This document shows, piece after piece, positions 54,408 through 64,000 of a DNA stretch of 64,000 bases. The DNA comes from Paractinoplanes polyasparticus. GTDB lineage: Bacteria > Actinomycetota > Actinomycetes > Mycobacteriales > Micromonosporaceae. Positions within the stretch are counted from its first letter, which is position 1, and each line of letters begins with the position of its first letter. The position numbers were made by a program, and so were the translations under genes. Under the pieces are notes generated by a model. It ran no database searches. It was not told the origin of the DNA and worked only from the letters and a program-made list of their open reading frames with translations. The DNA is taken from contig NZ_JAHWFK010000011.1 in NCBI RefSeq assembly GCF_019710575.1, positions 103,749 to 167,748 on the forward strand, given 5' to 3'.

Positions 54408-55193
54408 ATGAAGACGCTTCGCCTCATGACGGTCGGTGGCGTGATCGCCTACCGGGCCCTGTTCAACTGGACGACGCCGGGCATGTTCATCGGGACGCTG
54501 CTGATCGGGCCGCTCTTCCAGCTGCTCTTCTTCGCCTATCTCGGGCGCCAGCTGCAGGTGGCCGACGACCGGTTCTACATCGTCGGCAACGCCGTGCTCA
54601 CGGCCTCGTTGGCCTGCGTCTTCGGCGGGACGATGGCGGTCGCCAACGAGCGCCGGTACGGGACGCTCGGGCACGTGCTGCTGTCGCCCCGCAGCCGCAC
54701 GGCCGTGTTCTGGGGGCGGGTGATCCCGTACGCGGGAAACGGTCTTCTGATCGCGGTCGTGACCCTGAGCGCCGGGGCGCTGCTGCTCGGCCTGCGGATT
54801 CCGGTCGGCGCCGTGCCGGGCCTGCTGCTGGCGATGGCGACCGGATCGCTGGCCTGCGGGTTCTTCGGGCTGACGCTGGGCGCGCTGGGCCTGCGTTTCC
54901 GCGACGTCTGGGTGATCTCGAACGTCTCCGTCGCGCTGTTGCTGCTGCTCACGGGGGTCAACGTGCCGCCGTCCGGCCTGCCCGGCTGGATGACGGCCGT
55001 CGGCGAGTGGCTGCCGATCACGCACGCGGCCGAAGCGGCCCGGCGTTTCGCGGCCGGAGACGGACTGGCCGCGGCCGCGGCCCCACTCGGCCAGGAACTG
55101 CTGGTCGGAGCGGGGTACGCGGTCGCGGCGGCCGCACTGCTGAAGATCTTCGAATTCGAGTCGCGCCGGACGGCGTCGCTCGACGTGCTCTAG
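54408..55193 (+). CDS. ABC-2 type permease, second subunit
   Basis: A 261-residue membrane protein with about six hydrophobic segments: MFIGTLLIGPLFQLLFFAYLG, FGLTLGALGLRFRDVWVISN and LLLLLTGVNVPPSGLPGW are typical of ABC-2 permeases. The ATG at 54408 follows CGAAAGGGCC. Its last four bases overlap the convergent ndk stop. Likely partner of the first permease. Confidence 0.88.
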   Translation: MKTLRLMTVGGVIAYRALFNWTTPGMFIGTLLIGPLFQLLFFAYLGRQLQVADDRFYIVGNAVLTASLACVFGGTMAVANERRYGTLGHVLLSPRSRTAVFWGRVIPYAGNGLLIAVVTLSAGALLLGLRIPVGAVPGLLLAMATGSLACGFFGLTLGALGLRFRDVWVISNVSVALLLLLTGVNVPPSGLPGWMTAVGEWLPITHAAEAARRFAAGDGLAAAAAPLGQELLVGAGYAVAAAALLKIFEFESRRTASLDVL

Positions 55194-55612
55194 ATCGCCA
55201 AGTTCGGAAACCACAGGTTGAGCTCGCGCTTCGCGCTCTCGGGGGAGTCGGAGGCGTGCACCAGATTTTCCCGGTTGGAGAGCGAGAAGTCGCCGCGGAT
55301 CGTGCCGGCGGCCGCCTTGCGGCCGTCGGTCGAGCCGATCATCGCGCGGACGACCTCGATCACCTCGTCGCCGGTGAGCACCAGCGCAGCCAGCGGGCCC
55401 GAGGTCATGAACTCTTTGAGCGGCGGGTAGAACGCCTTCTCGACGTGGTCGGCGTAGTGCTGGTCGGCCAGCGCCGCGTCCATCGTGCGCAGCTCGATCG
55501 CCTCGATCACCAGGCCCTTGCGCTCGAAGCGGGCGAGGATCTCGCCGAGAAGTCCGCGACGGACCGCATCGGGCTTGATGAGCACGAGCGAGCGCTCGGT
55601 GGGGCTGGACAC
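55190..55612 (-). CDS. ndk: Nucleoside diphosphate kinase
   Basis: A 140-residue enzyme balancing NTP pools. The phosphorylated histidine lies in RENLVHASDSPESAKRE, and the opening ERSLVLIKPDAVRRGLLGEI is standard. GTG start at 55612 with GGAGG 6 nt upstream. In many actinobacteria it follows valS-folC-DUF4233; here a large membrane-VOC gene has been placed between on the other strand. Confidence 0.97.
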   Translation of the reverse strand: MSSPTERSLVLIKPDAVRRGLLGEILARFERKGLVIEAIELRTMDAALADQHYADHVEKAFYPPLKEFMTSGPLAALVLTGDEVIEVVRAMIGSTDGRKAAAGTIRGDFSLSNRENLVHASDSPESAKRELNLWFPNLAI

Positions 55613-55756
55613 GACTTTCCTCCAGGACAGGGATGCGGGGGCTGAGTTTCAGCCTATCGGTACCGGGATTGCGGCGAGCGCCAACGCCGGACCTACCGCA
55701 CTTTCGCTCACACTGAGCCGGGCAATAACCTGACGGGTACGAGCGGGAGGTCCACA

Positions 55757-58414
55757 TTGGCAAACCAGACCGGACGTCCGATCGCGCCGGCACGGAAGCT
55801 GGTCGCGGCGGTCGCGGGCACGATCGCGGTCTTCGTGGTCGCGCTGGGCTTCGGCATGTCCAGCCTGGGGGTGGTCATCTTCGGGGTCGCCCTGCTCGGT
55901 CTGGCCGTGGCCTTGGGCGTCGTCAACGTGGTGCGCCGCGGCGCCCGGGCCTGGGTGGCCGGCACGGCCGAGGTCTCGGCGATCACGCCCCGGCCGATGA
56001 CCACGGCGGTCTACGCCCGGGCCCGCATCCAGGCGGTGATCGTGGCGCCCGGCCTGCCGACGCGCGAGATCGAGATCAACGAGTCCCGCATCCCCGTGGT
56101 CAAGTGGCCCGAGCCCGGCGACACCCTGCCGATCACGGTCGACGTCGACGACCTGCGCCGCGTCAAAATCAACTGGGACGAGGCCGCCCCGCGCGACCGA
56201 GGCTCGGACCTGCCGCCCCCGCCGGTCACCGACTTCGACGACGAACCCGACGCCGACCTCGACGCCGACCTGCTGGGCGACGTCGAGCCACCCCCGTGGG
56301 CCGGCCGCGACCGCACCTGGGGCCGAGGCCCCGACGAGCCGCCGCCCCCACCGCCGCCGGGCAGTTCCCCGCCGCCGCCGGCCCCGCCGCCCAGCCCGTC
56401 AGCTGGTGGAGCGCCCGGCCCGGCCAACCTCGACTCCGAGGAATACAGCGAGAGCCCGGTGGTCGTCCGCGACACCCCGGCCGGCAAGGTGGTCGAGGGC
56501 GAGTTCGTCGACCACGACGAGAGCCCGTCCCCGCTGCCCCGCCGGGCCGCGAGTTCCCCGTACGCGGCCGACACGTCGCGTGCCGGGGACCAGCCTTACG
56601 CTGCTGACACGTCGCGTGCCGGGGATTCGGCCCACGCTGCTGACTCGCCTTACGCCGACTCCTCTTACGCCGCCGACTCGGCGCGTGCCGGGGATCCGGC
56701 GGGTGCCGCCGACACGGCTTACGCCGCCGGTTCGACGCGCGCTGCTGAAGGCGGCGGGGCCGGATCGGTCACGGCGGCCACTGTCGGCGCGGCTGCCGGG
56801 GCTGCCGGCGGCCGGCGTCCCAGCCCGCGCCCGCGGCGGGGCACGGCGACCGCCACGGCCGAGCCGACCGCACCGTCGCAGCGTGAACCGCACCCCGACG
56901 ACACCCTCGAGACCGACCTTCCGCTCGACGATCCCGCCACCGGGGCCCCGTCGCCGTACCGGCGGCCCGAGCCCACAGCGACGTCGACCCCGGCCACGCC
57001 ATCGCCGGTCGGCTCGTTCCCCACCGCTCCGCCGCCGTCGACCCCGCCGCCCACGGCTCCTCAGCCCGCCTCGCCGCCGCCCTCGGCCGCCCGCTCCGAG
57101 GGGCGACCCGGCCCCCGACCCGTTCCGGACGACGAGATCGACCTTCTCCTCGACGGCGACCCCGATCCGGCCCCGGAAGACGCGCCCGCCGCAGCCGAGG
57201 CCCGGCGCGAAGACCTGATCGCCCCACCTCCGGCCGAAGAGACGCCGCTCCGGCCCTCGACACGCTTCATGTCGAACGCGGCCCACGACGCCACCGCCGA
57301 GTCGGCGGCGCCGGCAGCACCCCCTCCGGCCGCCGCAGCACCCGCACCGCCCACCGCGGCCGCCGCGCCTCCTCAGCGCACCGCAGCCACCGAACCGCCT
57401 GCAGCCACCGAACCGCCTGCATCAACCGCGCCTGACAAGGCCGGCGGCGGCGGGCTGCTGGCCGGCGCGATCGGCGTCGTCGCAGCGGCCGCGGCAGCCG
57501 TGAAGAAGGTCGGCCGAAGCGACGCCCCGTCCCAGAAGCAGGCGCCCATCGACGAAGAAACCTCCACTCGGGCACCCGTCAGCGCTCCGAGCCACCCGGC
57601 ACCACCGCCCGACGCACCCACCAGCGCCTCAAGCCACCCAGCGCCGCCGCCCGGCGCGCCGAGCAGCGCCTCAAGCCACCCAGCGCCGCCCTCCGAAGCA
57701 CCTGTCAGCGACTCGAACCGGTCCGCACCGCCGCCGCCAGCGCCTGCCGGCGCCCCAAACCAACCCGCGCCGCCGCCGGCAGCAGCACCCGCCAGCGCCT
57801 CCGGTCAGCCGACACCGCCACTCGCGGCGCCTGTCACTGATTCGAGTGAGCCGGCCTCGCCGTCCGCCGGGAGGCCGAGTCATCCCAAGCCGTCGCCGGC
57901 CGCGGCGGCGCTTGCGGCAGCGGCGGCTGCCGCAGCGGCGGGAGACCGCGGCCCGTGGGGAGATCTCGCCGGCAAGCCGGAACCGGACGAGGGCGCCGCC
58001 GACGTGATCACCGCGTACCCCAGTGCCCGCCCCGGCCCGGCCGGGGCGATCCACGGCGTCGGCATCACGGTGCTCGTCACCGACCTCGCCCGGTCGGTCG
58101 GGTTCTACCGCGACATGCTGGGCTTCTTCGAGATCGACAGCGGCGAGGGCAGCGCCGTGCTGGCCTCCGGCGACACCCGCCTGGTGCTGCGGACGGTCAA
58201 CGACCTCTCCAGCGAGGCAGGCCGGCTGATCTACCTCAACCTCGAGGTGGGCGACGTCGAAGCCGTCTACCAGGAGCTTCAGGCCAAGGGAGTGGAGTTC
58301 GTCCACCCCCCGCGCCCGGTCAACCGCGGTGACCGTCTCGAACTCTGGTCGGCCACGTTCCGCGACCCCGACGACCACAACATCGCCATCACCCAGTGGC
58401 GGGCCATCCGCTGA
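55757..58414 (+). CDS. Membrane-anchored protein with long repetitive linker and C-terminal VOC/glyoxalase domain
   Basis: An 885-residue protein. Two hydrophobic segments (residues about 12-56), then a small soluble domain (70-145, ending in VDVDDLRRVKINWDEA) as in DUF3592-like proteins. About 600 residues of Pro/Ala-rich linker follow, with YAADTSRAGD repeats (about 268-335) and SASSHPAPPP-type repeats (about 608-705). The C-terminal VOC domain (765-885) has ITVLVTDLARSVGFYRDMLGF and FRDPDDHNIAITQW. TTG start at 55757 with GGGAGG 6 nt upstream. The VOC domain stays inside the cell if both segments span. Ligand unknown. Confidence 0.8.
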   Translation: MANQTGRPIAPARKLVAAVAGTIAVFVVALGFGMSSLGVVIFGVALLGLAVALGVVNVVRRGARAWVAGTAEVSAITPRPMTTAVYARARIQAVIVAPGLPTREIEINESRIPVVKWPEPGDTLPITVDVDDLRRVKINWDEAAPRDRGSDLPPPPVTDFDDEPDADLDADLLGDVEPPPWAGRDRTWGRGPDEPPPPPPPGSSPPPPAPPPSPSAGGAPGPANLDSEEYSESPVVVRDTPAGKVVEGEFVDHDESPSPLPRRAASSPYAADTSRAGDQPYAADTSRAGDSAHAADSPYADSSYAADSARAGDPAGAADTAYAAGSTRAAEGGGAGSVTAATVGAAAGAAGGRRPSPRPRRGTATATAEPTAPSQREPHPDDTLETDLPLDDPATGAPSPYRRPEPTATSTPATPSPVGSFPTAPPPSTPPPTAPQPASPPPSAARSEGRPGPRPVPDDEIDLLLDGDPDPAPEDAPAAAEARREDLIAPPPAEETPLRPSTRFMSNAAHDATAESAAPAAPPPAAAAPAPPTAAAAPPQRTAATEPPAATEPPASTAPDKAGGGGLLAGAIGVVAAAAAAVKKVGRSDAPSQKQAPIDEETSTRAPVSAPSHPAPPPDAPTSASSHPAPPPGAPSSASSHPAPPSEAPVSDSNRSAPPPPAPAGAPNQPAPPPAAAPASASGQPTPPLAAPVTDSSEPASPSAGRPSHPKPSPAAAALAAAAAAAAAGDRGPWGDLAGKPEPDEGAADVITAYPSARPGPAGAIHGVGITVLVTDLARSVGFYRDMLGFFEIDSGEGSAVLASGDTRLVLRTVNDLSSEAGRLIYLNLEVGDVEAVYQELQAKGVEFVHPPRPVNRGDRLELWSATFRDPDDHNIAITQWRAIR

Positions 58415-58421
58415 TCGGCGA

Positions 58422-58883
58422 CTAGCCGAGGATGGTGCGCCGCACGTAGAGGGCGTAGACCCAGGCCCCACCGAAGATCAGGCCGAGCGCGGCCAGCGAC
58501 CAGTGGAACAGGCCGCTGGCCAGCAGCAGGACCTGAAGACCGGTGCCGGCAGTCCAGGCCCACGAGCGGCGCATCATGCCGGCCAGCAGGACGGCCACGA
58601 CCGCCAGCGCGATCACCGACCCGACGCCCCACCCACTGAGCTCGCCACCCATGATCCGGATCGGCTGGATGGCGAGAAGCAGCACGATGGCCTCCAGCAC
58701 GAGCGTGCCCGCGCCCAGCCCGCGTACCGCCGCCTCCGGGTTGCGAAGCCCAGATTGCGGAGCCGGCTCCCCCGACCCGGACGGCGAAGCCGATCCGGAC
58801 GGCGGAGCCGACCCGGAATCCGGAGCCGGCTCGGCCGGCCTTGAATCGGGAGCCGGTTCGCCGCGCGGCTCGGGCGACGTCAT
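58422..58883 (-). CDS. DUF4233 membrane protein
   Basis: A 153-residue protein: a Pro/Ser/Ala-rich tail to about 45, then RNPEAAVRGLGAGTLVLEAIVLLLAI and three more hydrophobic segments ending HWSLAALGLIFGGAWVYALYVR. The DUF4233 family is nearly always the gene after folC in actinobacteria; its role is unknown. ATGA overlap with folC, so they are coupled. Confidence 0.88.
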   Translation of the reverse strand: MTSPEPRGEPAPDSRPAEPAPDSGSAPPSGSASPSGSGEPAPQSGLRNPEAAVRGLGAGTLVLEAIVLLLAIQPIRIMGGELSGWGVGSVIALAVVAVLLAGMMRRSWAWTAGTGLQVLLLASGLFHWSLAALGLIFGGAWVYALYVRRTILG

Positions 58884-60205
58884 CGCTTGAGGAGCTTCCG
58901 CGCGTCGGCCACCGTGACCACCGACCCCGTGATGATCACGCCGACGCCGCTGAGCTCGCCGGACGCGTCCTCCTCGGCGATGACCACGGCCTCCTCGATC
59001 GCGTCCGGCATGTTGTGCGTGACCGTCACCCTGTCCTCGCCGAAGATGTCCGTCGCCAACTGCGCCAGCTCTTCCACCGGCATCGACCGCGGCGAGCTGT
59101 TCTGGGTGACCACAATGCGCGCCGCCACCGGCTCGAGCAGGTCGAGCAGGCCGGAGACGTCCTTGTCGCCCAGGACGGCCACGACCGCGACCAGGTGCCG
59201 GAAGGCGAACTCTTCCTCGAGCGCGGCCACCGTCGCCGCCATGCCGTGCGGGTTGTGCGCGCCGTCGAGCAGGATGGCCGGGGCGCTGCGCACCCTTTCC
59301 AGCCGGCCCGGCGAGTCGACGTCCGCGAAGCCTTCGCGTACGAGCTCGATGTCAAGCTGCCTGTTGGTGCCGGCGCCGAGGAAAGCCTCCACTGCGGCCA
59401 GCGCAAGCGCGGCGTTCTGGGCCTGGTGCGCTCCGAAGAGCGGCAGGAACACCTCGTCGTACACCCCGCCGAGACCCTGCAGCCGCAGCACCTGGCCGCC
59501 GACCGCCTGGGTGCGCTCGACCACTCCGAACTCGCTGCCCTCGCGGGCCAGGGTCGCACCCATCTCGGCACAACGCTCGAGGATCGGCCGCATGGCCTCC
59601 TCGGTCTGCAACGCCGAGATCACCGTGGCGCCCTTGTGGATGATGCCGGCCTTGGCCCAGGCGATGTCCTCGATCGTGTCGCCCAGCCACTCGGTGTGAT
59701 CGAGGCCGATCGGGGTCATCACGGCGACGCCCGCCTCGATGACGTTCGTCGCGTCCTCCTCGCCGCCCAGGCCGACCTCGACGACGGCGATGTCGACCGG
59801 GGCGTCGGCGAAGGCCGCGTACGCCATGGCGGTCGTCATGTCGAAGTAGGTGAGCGGCTCGGCATTGCGGGCGTCGATCAGCTCGGCCAGGGGCGCGACC
59901 TCGTCGTACGTGGTCGCCAGCCCTTCCTCGGAGATCGGCTGCCCGTCGAGGCTGATCCGCTCGCGCACCGTCTCGAGGTGCGGGCTGGTGTAGCGGCCGG
60001 TGTGCAGGCCGTGCGCCCGCAGCAGCGCGTCGATCATCCGCGCCGTGCTGGTCTTGCCGTTGGTGCCGGTCAGATGGATGGCCGGGTAGGCGCGCTGCGG
60101 GCTGCCGAGCACGTCCATGAGGTCCCGGATCTTCTGCATGTCGAACGCCATGCGGGTGAAACCGCGCCCGTCGAGCGCGGCGACAACCTCTTCGTAAGTG
60201 CTCAT
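58880..60205 (-). CDS. folC: Folylpolyglutamate/dihydrofolate synthase
   Basis: A 441-residue Mur-ligase-type enzyme adding glutamates to folates. P-loop [15 protein letters not shown] (about 46-60), then [42 protein letters not shown] holds the metal His, and [14 protein letters not shown] the C-domain motif. ATG 60205 overlaps the valS stop (ATGA), and its own stop overlaps DUF4233, giving a coupled valS-folC-DUF4233 operon. Confidence 0.95.
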   Translation of the reverse strand: MSTYEEVVAALDGRGFTRMAFDMQKIRDLMDVLGSPQRAYPAIHLTGTNGKTSTARMIDALLRAHGLHTGRYTSPHLETVRERISLDGQPISEEGLATTYDEVAPLAELIDARNAEPLTYFDMTTAMAYAAFADAPVDIAVVEVGLGGEEDATNVIEAGVAVMTPIGLDHTEWLGDTIEDIAWAKAGIIHKGATVISALQTEEAMRPILERCAEMGATLAREGSEFGVVERTQAVGGQVLRLQGLGGVYDEVFLPLFGAHQAQNAALALAAVEAFLGAGTNRQLDIELVREGFADVDSPGRLERVRSAPAILLDGAHNPHGMAATVAALEEEFAFRHLVAVVAVLGDKDVSGLLDLLEPVAARIVVTQNSSPRSMPVEELAQLATDIFGEDRVTVTHNMPDAIEEAVVIAEEDASGELSGVGVIITGSVVTVADARKLLKR

Positions 60206-62835
60206 GCTGAGGGCAACGCCTCCAGAGCCGCGGCAATTCTCGTGAGATCCGCCTCGGCGGTCGTGAGCCTGTCTTTGATCTTGGAGACGACCTGTTCGGG
60301 CGCCTTGCCGATGAACGACTCGTTGCCGAGCTTGGCCCGGCACTGCGCCGCCTCCTTCTCGGCGGCCGCGCGGTCCTTCTCGAGGCGGGCCCGCTCGGCG
60401 GCGACGTCGATCGTGCCGCGGGTGTCGAGGTCGACCGTGATCGCCCCGGACACCGCCAGCGTCGCCGTGGCCGTGAAGTCGGCGCCGGGCGTGTCGAGGC
60501 GGGCCAGCGACCGGATCAGCGGCTCGTGCGTGTCGATGCCGACGTTGCCCAGGCCGGTGAGCGCCGCGGACACCCGCTGGCTCGGCTTGAGACCCTGGTC
60601 GGACCGGAACCGCCGGACCTCGGTGACGACCTTCTGCAAGGCGGCCAGCTCTTCCTCGGCAGCGTCGTCGATCAGCCCCTTGTCGGCCGCCGGCCAGGAC
60701 GCCCGCACGAGCGTCTCGCCGCTGGTGAGCGCGATCCACAGCTCCTCGGTGACGAACGGGATGACCGGGTGCAGCAGACGCAACAGCTGGTCGAGCACGT
60801 GACCGAGAACGCGGCGGGTGTTCTGGTTCTGCTCGGACGCGAGCACCGGCTTGCTCAGCTCGAGGTACCAGTCGCAGACGTCGTCCCAGGCGAAGTGGTA
60901 GAGCGTGTCGCAGACCTTGGCGTACTCGTAGGCCTTGAACTGCTCGTCGACCTCGCCGATCACGTGCTGCAGGCGGGACAGGATCCACTTGTCGATCGCC
61001 GACAGCTCCTCCACCGGGGGCAGATCGCCCTCGACGGTCGCGCCGTTCATCAGCGCGAAGCGGGTGGCGTTCCAGAGCTTGTTGCAGAAATTGCGGGAGC
61101 CCTGGCACCACTCCTCGCTGATCGGCACGTCCGAGCCCGGGTTGGCTCCGCGGGCCAGGGTGAAGCGGGTGGCGTCGGCGCCGTAGCGGTCGATCCAGTC
61201 GAGCGGATCGACGACGTTGCCGAACGACTTCGACATCTTCTTGCCGAGCCCGTCGCGGACCATGCCGTGCAGGTTGACCACGTTGAACGGCTGCACGTCG
61301 TCCATCGCGTACAGACCGAACATCATCATCCGGGCGACCCAGAAGAAGAGGATGTCGTAGCCGGTGACGAGCACGCTGGTCGGATAGAACTTGGCCAGTT
61401 CGGCCGTCTGCTCGGGCCAGCCCATCGTCGAGAACGGCCACAGCGCCGACGAGAACCAGGTGTCGAGAACGTCCTCGTCCTGCGTCCAGCCGTCGCCGGT
61501 CGGCGGCTGCTCGTCGGGGCCGACGCAGACGACCTCGCCCGCCGGCCCGTACCAGACCGGGATGCGGTGACCCCACCACAGCTGGCGCGAGATGCACCAG
61601 TCATGCATGTTGTCGACCCAGGCGAAGTAGCGCTTGGACAATTCGGCCGGCTCGATGGTCACCCGGCCGTCGCGCACGGCGTCGCCGGCCGCCTTGGCCA
61701 GCGGGCCGGTGTTGACGAACCACTGGAGCGACAGCCGCGGCTCGACGGTGGTCTTGCAGCGCGAGCAGTGGCCGACCGAGTGCAGGTAGGGGCGCTTCTC
61801 GGCGACGATCCGCCCCTGCTCGCGCAGCGCGGCGACGATGGCCGGCCGGGCCTCGTAGCGGTCGAGCCCCTCGAACGGGCCGTGCACGGTGACAACCGCG
61901 CGCTCGTTCATCATGCTGATGCTGGGCAGGTTGTGCCGCTGGCCGATCTCGAAGTCGTTGGGGTCGTGGGCCGGGGTCACCTTGACCGCGCCGGTGCCGA
62001 ACGACGGGTCGACGTGCTCGTCGCCGACGATCGGGATGCGCCGGCCGGTGAGCGGCAGCTCGACCTCGGTGCCGATCATGTGTTTGTAGCGCTCGTCGTC
62101 GGGGTGGACGGCCACCGCGGTGTCGCCCAGCATCGTCTCGGCCCGCGTCGTCGCGACGACGATCGCGCTGTCGCCCTCGCCGTAACGGATCGAGACGAGC
62201 TCACCCTCGTCGTCGGTGTGCTCGACCTCGATGTCGCTGAGCGCGGTCAGACAGCGCGGGCACCAGTTGATGATCCGGTTGGCCCGGTAGATCAGCTCGT
62301 CCTCGTACAGCCGCTTGAAGATCGTCTGAACGGCGCGGGACAGGCCCTCGTCCATCGTGAACCGCTCACGCGACCAGTCCACGGAGTCGCCCAGGCGGCG
62401 CATCTGCCCGAGGATGGCCCCACCGGACTGCGCCTTCCATTCCCACACCTTCTCGACGAACTTCTCACGGCCGAGGTCGTGGCGCGACAGTTGCTCGGCG
62501 GCGAGCTGGCGCTCGACCACGTTCTGGGTGGCGATGCCGGCGTGGTCCATGCCGGGCAGCCACAGCACCTCGAAGCCCTGCATCCGCTTGAGGCGGGAGA
62601 GCGCGTCCTGAATGGTGTGGTCGAGCGCGTGGCCGACGTGCAGCGAGCCGGTCACGTTGGGCGGCGGGATCACGATCGAGAACGGCGGCTTGTCGCCGGC
62701 CGGGTCGGCCGTGAAGTAGCCCTGCGATACCCAATTCTCGTACCGCCGCTGCTCTACCTCGCCCGGCTGGTACTGGGCGGAGAGGCCACCGGTGGGCCGG
62801 CTGTCGGGGGTGCGCTGCTGGGTCGTCTCGGTCAC
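60202..62835 (-). CDS. valS: Valyl-tRNA synthetase
   Basis: An 877-residue class Ia synthetase. HIGH-like motif [15 protein letters not shown] (about 60-74), KMSKS in [14 protein letters not shown], an editing domain between, and a C-terminal coiled coil ([19 protein letters not shown]). GTG start at 62835 with TAGACT 6 nt upstream, so leaderless; no T-box is present, unlike ileS. Confidence 0.97.
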   Translation of the reverse strand: MTETTQQRTPDSRPTGGLSAQYQPGEVEQRRYENWVSQGYFTADPAGDKPPFSIVIPPPNVTGSLHVGHALDHTIQDALSRLKRMQGFEVLWLPGMDHAGIATQNVVERQLAAEQLSRHDLGREKFVEKVWEWKAQSGGAILGQMRRLGDSVDWSRERFTMDEGLSRAVQTIFKRLYEDELIYRANRIINWCPRCLTALSDIEVEHTDDEGELVSIRYGEGDSAIVVATTRAETMLGDTAVAVHPDDERYKHMIGTEVELPLTGRRIPIVGDEHVDPSFGTGAVKVTPAHDPNDFEIGQRHNLPSISMMNERAVVTVHGPFEGLDRYEARPAIVAALREQGRIVAEKRPYLHSVGHCSRCKTTVEPRLSLQWFVNTGPLAKAAGDAVRDGRVTIEPAELSKRYFAWVDNMHDWCISRQLWWGHRIPVWYGPAGEVVCVGPDEQPPTGDGWTQDEDVLDTWFSSALWPFSTMGWPEQTAELAKFYPTSVLVTGYDILFFWVARMMMFGLYAMDDVQPFNVVNLHGMVRDGLGKKMSKSFGNVVDPLDWIDRYGADATRFTLARGANPGSDVPISEEWCQGSRNFCNKLWNATRFALMNGATVEGDLPPVEELSAIDKWILSRLQHVIGEVDEQFKAYEYAKVCDTLYHFAWDDVCDWYLELSKPVLASEQNQNTRRVLGHVLDQLLRLLHPVIPFVTEELWIALTSGETLVRASWPAADKGLIDDAAEEELAALQKVVTEVRRFRSDQGLKPSQRVSAALTGLGNVGIDTHEPLIRSLARLDTPGADFTATATLAVSGAITVDLDTRGTIDVAAERARLEKDRAAAEKEAAQCRAKLGNESFIGKAPEQVVSKIKDRLTTAEADLTRIAAALEALPSA

Positions 62836-62841
62836 CCGACA

Positions 62842-62847
62842 AGTCTA
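62842..62847 (-). promoter_or_regulatory. -10 element for a leaderless mRNA (valS)
   Basis: TAGACT on the minus strand, 6 nt before the GTG at 62835. Confidence 0.5.
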
Positions 62848-62891
62848 CGGATGCCGCGGCGGAACCCCGAATTCGCATCGCCCGCCGTTGC

Positions 62892-62897
62892 TACGCT
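62892..62897 (+). promoter_or_regulatory. -10 element for a leaderless mRNA (62904 gene)
   Basis: TACGCT, 6 nt, then the ATG at 62904. Confidence 0.5.
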
Positions 62898-62903
62898 CCT
62901 GCA

Positions 62904-63590
62904 ATGCCCGAACACGGCCCCAACCCGATCGACATCGGGGAACCGATCGACATCGGCACGCCCCCGCCCGCCTCCTCCGACGAGGACGCCGATCTTCTCC
63001 ACCCCGACGACCCCGAGGCAGAGGCCAAGGCCAAACCTCGAGGGCGCGTACGACGCGTGCTGATTTCAATTCTTCTGGCGCTCGCGGTGGTGGCGGTGTC
63101 GATGCTCGGGTTCACCAGCTGGCGGATCATCGCTCAGCGGCACGCCGAACTCGAGATCCAACCGAGCGTGGGCACGCTCAGCCTCGACTATTCGCAGGAG
63201 GGCGCCTCCACGGCCGACTACCTGCGCACAGCCCTGGCCGCCGAGGTCGACCTCGACCACACCTATGGCGCGGTCTACAAAGAGGCCCCCGACAAGAACG
63301 TCCTGTTCCTGGCCGGCACCGGCCTGCTCTGGACCCCCGGCCAAGACCTCGACGCCGCCATGAACCTGATCTCCGACGAGGAGGGCGCGGTGACCGACCT
63401 GAAAGACGTCGACGCCGGCCCCTTGGACGGCACCATGAAGTGCGGCGTGACCAAGTCCGCCGACGGCGACCTGACAGTGTGCGGCTGGGCCGACCACGGC
63501 AGCCTGGCCTTGGCGATGTTCAACAACCGCACCCCCGAGGAAGCGGCCCCACTGATGCTCGCCCTCAGAAACGCAACAGAGACCCGCTGA
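62904..63590 (+). CDS. Single-pass membrane protein with Cys-pair domain (paralogue of 42102)
   Basis: A 228-residue protein: a short Pro/Asp-rich cytoplasmic tail, a membrane segment (VLISILLALAVVAVSMLGF, about 53-72), and an outside domain. It has only two outside cysteines, in KCGVTKSADGDLTVCGWADH and then GSLALAMF. This end matches the protein at 42102 (CGV...DG...VC-x-WADHGSLA), so both share a small disulfide-hairpin-like element. No known family. Divergent from valS. Confidence 0.75.
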   Translation: MPEHGPNPIDIGEPIDIGTPPPASSDEDADLLHPDDPEAEAKAKPRGRVRRVLISILLALAVVAVSMLGFTSWRIIAQRHAELEIQPSVGTLSLDYSQEGASTADYLRTALAAEVDLDHTYGAVYKEAPDKNVLFLAGTGLLWTPGQDLDAAMNLISDEEGAVTDLKDVDAGPLDGTMKCGVTKSADGDLTVCGWADHGSLALAMFNNRTPEEAAPLMLALRNATETR

Positions 63591-63642
63591 CACTCCCCGA
63601 CCCGGCCAACAGAACCGCAACACCACAAACGCGGCCTCGCCC

Positions 63643-63816
63643 GAGACGAACCGTCTTGTCCCAGCCTCTGACGAGACAAACCGTCTCGTCTCGCTGTGGG
63701 AGGGCGGGGGGGTCGTCACGTCTCGGTGCGGCGGGCGCGAGACGGACCGTCTCGTCTCGGCACAACTGGCTAGACGAGACGGCTCGTCTCGCTGCGGCTG
63801 GCGAGACGATCCGCGG
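63643..63816. repeat. Array of palindromic GAGACG/CGTCTC elements
   Basis: Four imperfect to perfect hairpins at 63643-63660, 63670-63692 (8-bp stem, 5-nt loop), 63738-63758 (8-bp stem, 1-nt loop) and 63772-63790 (7-bp stem, 4-nt loop), plus a half element at 63803-63816. Located in the 340-bp region between the Cys-pair gene and the 5S rRNA; otherwise this stretch holds only the rRNA terminator. Confidence 0.75.
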
Positions 63817-63886
63817 TCGCGGCCCAAGCTGTGCGGCCGGGTAGCCGGCGTTTCGTCGGCCGGCGTAAGGAATGGTCCGTAAATGG

Positions 63887-63921
63887 CAGTAGGCCCACCC
63901 CGGTAAGGGGTGGGCCTACTG
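63887..63921 (-). terminator. Terminator of the rRNA operon
   Basis: A perfect 15-bp stem (63887-63901 with 63907-63921) and 5-nt loop, just past the 5S 3' end. On the minus strand it is followed by CCATTTA. Confidence 0.88.
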
Positions 63922-63930
63922 TTCACGTTG

Positions 63931-64000
63931 AGTCCGGCGGCGTCCTACTCTCCCACACCCTCCCGAGTGCAGTACCATCGGCGCTGGAGGGCTTAGCTTC
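63931..64000 (-). rRNA. rrf: 5S ribosomal RNA, 3' part
   Basis: On the minus strand it begins GAAGCTAAGCCCTCCAGCG at the window edge, continues through GATGGTACTGCACTCGGGAG and ends GGACGCCGCCGGACTC, a typical actinobacterial 5S 3' half. The 5' end and the 23S/16S genes lie beyond base 64000. The exact 3' end is uncertain by a few bases. Confidence 0.95.

Noticed and set aside
63643..63816. CRISPR array
   Set aside because: Spacing is irregular, units are palindromic and differ, spacers are not of uniform length, and no cas genes are present.

Overview
The window is a GC-rich stretch of chromosome from an actinomycete. Gene order (hrcA-hemW-lepA, holA-comEC-comEA, gpgP-like/rsfS/nadD, obgE-rpmA-rplU-rne, valS-folC-DUF4233-ndk), frequent GTG/TTG starts and the family content suggest Micromonosporaceae, with Actinoplanes or a close relative the likeliest. 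Almost everything is vertically inherited core genome; I see no insertion sequence, prophage, tRNA gene or CRISPR array.

Layout. 1-6.6 kb: hrcA 5' end with a CIRCE operator, a DUF4870 membrane protein, hemW, an enoyl-CoA hydratase homologue, a lysozyme-fold exported protein, and a membrane PAS sensor without an output domain. 6.6-13.7 kb: lepA, a MOSC protein with a repeat insert, DUF4240, an APH-like kinase, rpsT, a small DNA-binding-like protein plus SRPBCC pair, and holA. 13.7-20 kb: acetyltransferase, comEC and comEA, separated by three degenerate minisatellites that run into gene ends. 20-27.4 kb: PrmC-related methyltransferase, degV, lipoprotein, histidine phosphatase-rsfS-nadD, and pepN. 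27.4-28.6 kb: a second-type tryptophanyl-tRNA synthetase behind a complete tryptophan attenuator. 28.6-38.2 kb: acetyltransferase, obgE, rpmA, rplU, a lipoprotein, RNase E/G, and the DUF2344/B12-radical-SAM pair. 38.2-42 kb: an RsbQ/RsbP-like stress-signalling operon. 42-48.9 kb: a Cys-pair membrane protein, an iron-sulfur photolyase, plsC, and ileS behind a translational T-box. 48.9-55.2 kb: phoD beside a decayed phoD copy, then an ArsR-type regulator with an ABC-2 exporter. 55.2-64 kb: ndk, a large membrane protein with a C-terminal VOC domain, DUF4233, folC, valS, a second Cys-pair protein, a palindromic repeat array, and the 3' end of a minus-strand 5S rRNA with its terminator.

Three themes cut across the region. 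Two tRNA synthetase genes (trpS, ileS) carry different RNA switches whose competing helices can be traced by eye. At least ten gene starts, plus the trpS leader peptide, lie 6-7 nt after a TANNNT -10 hexamer, as expected for leaderless mRNAs. Short tandem duplications repeatedly touch gene ends (the 11.55 kb gene, the 14.2 kb acetyltransferase, comEC) or split domains (the MOSC protein), and have produced small coupled reading frames.
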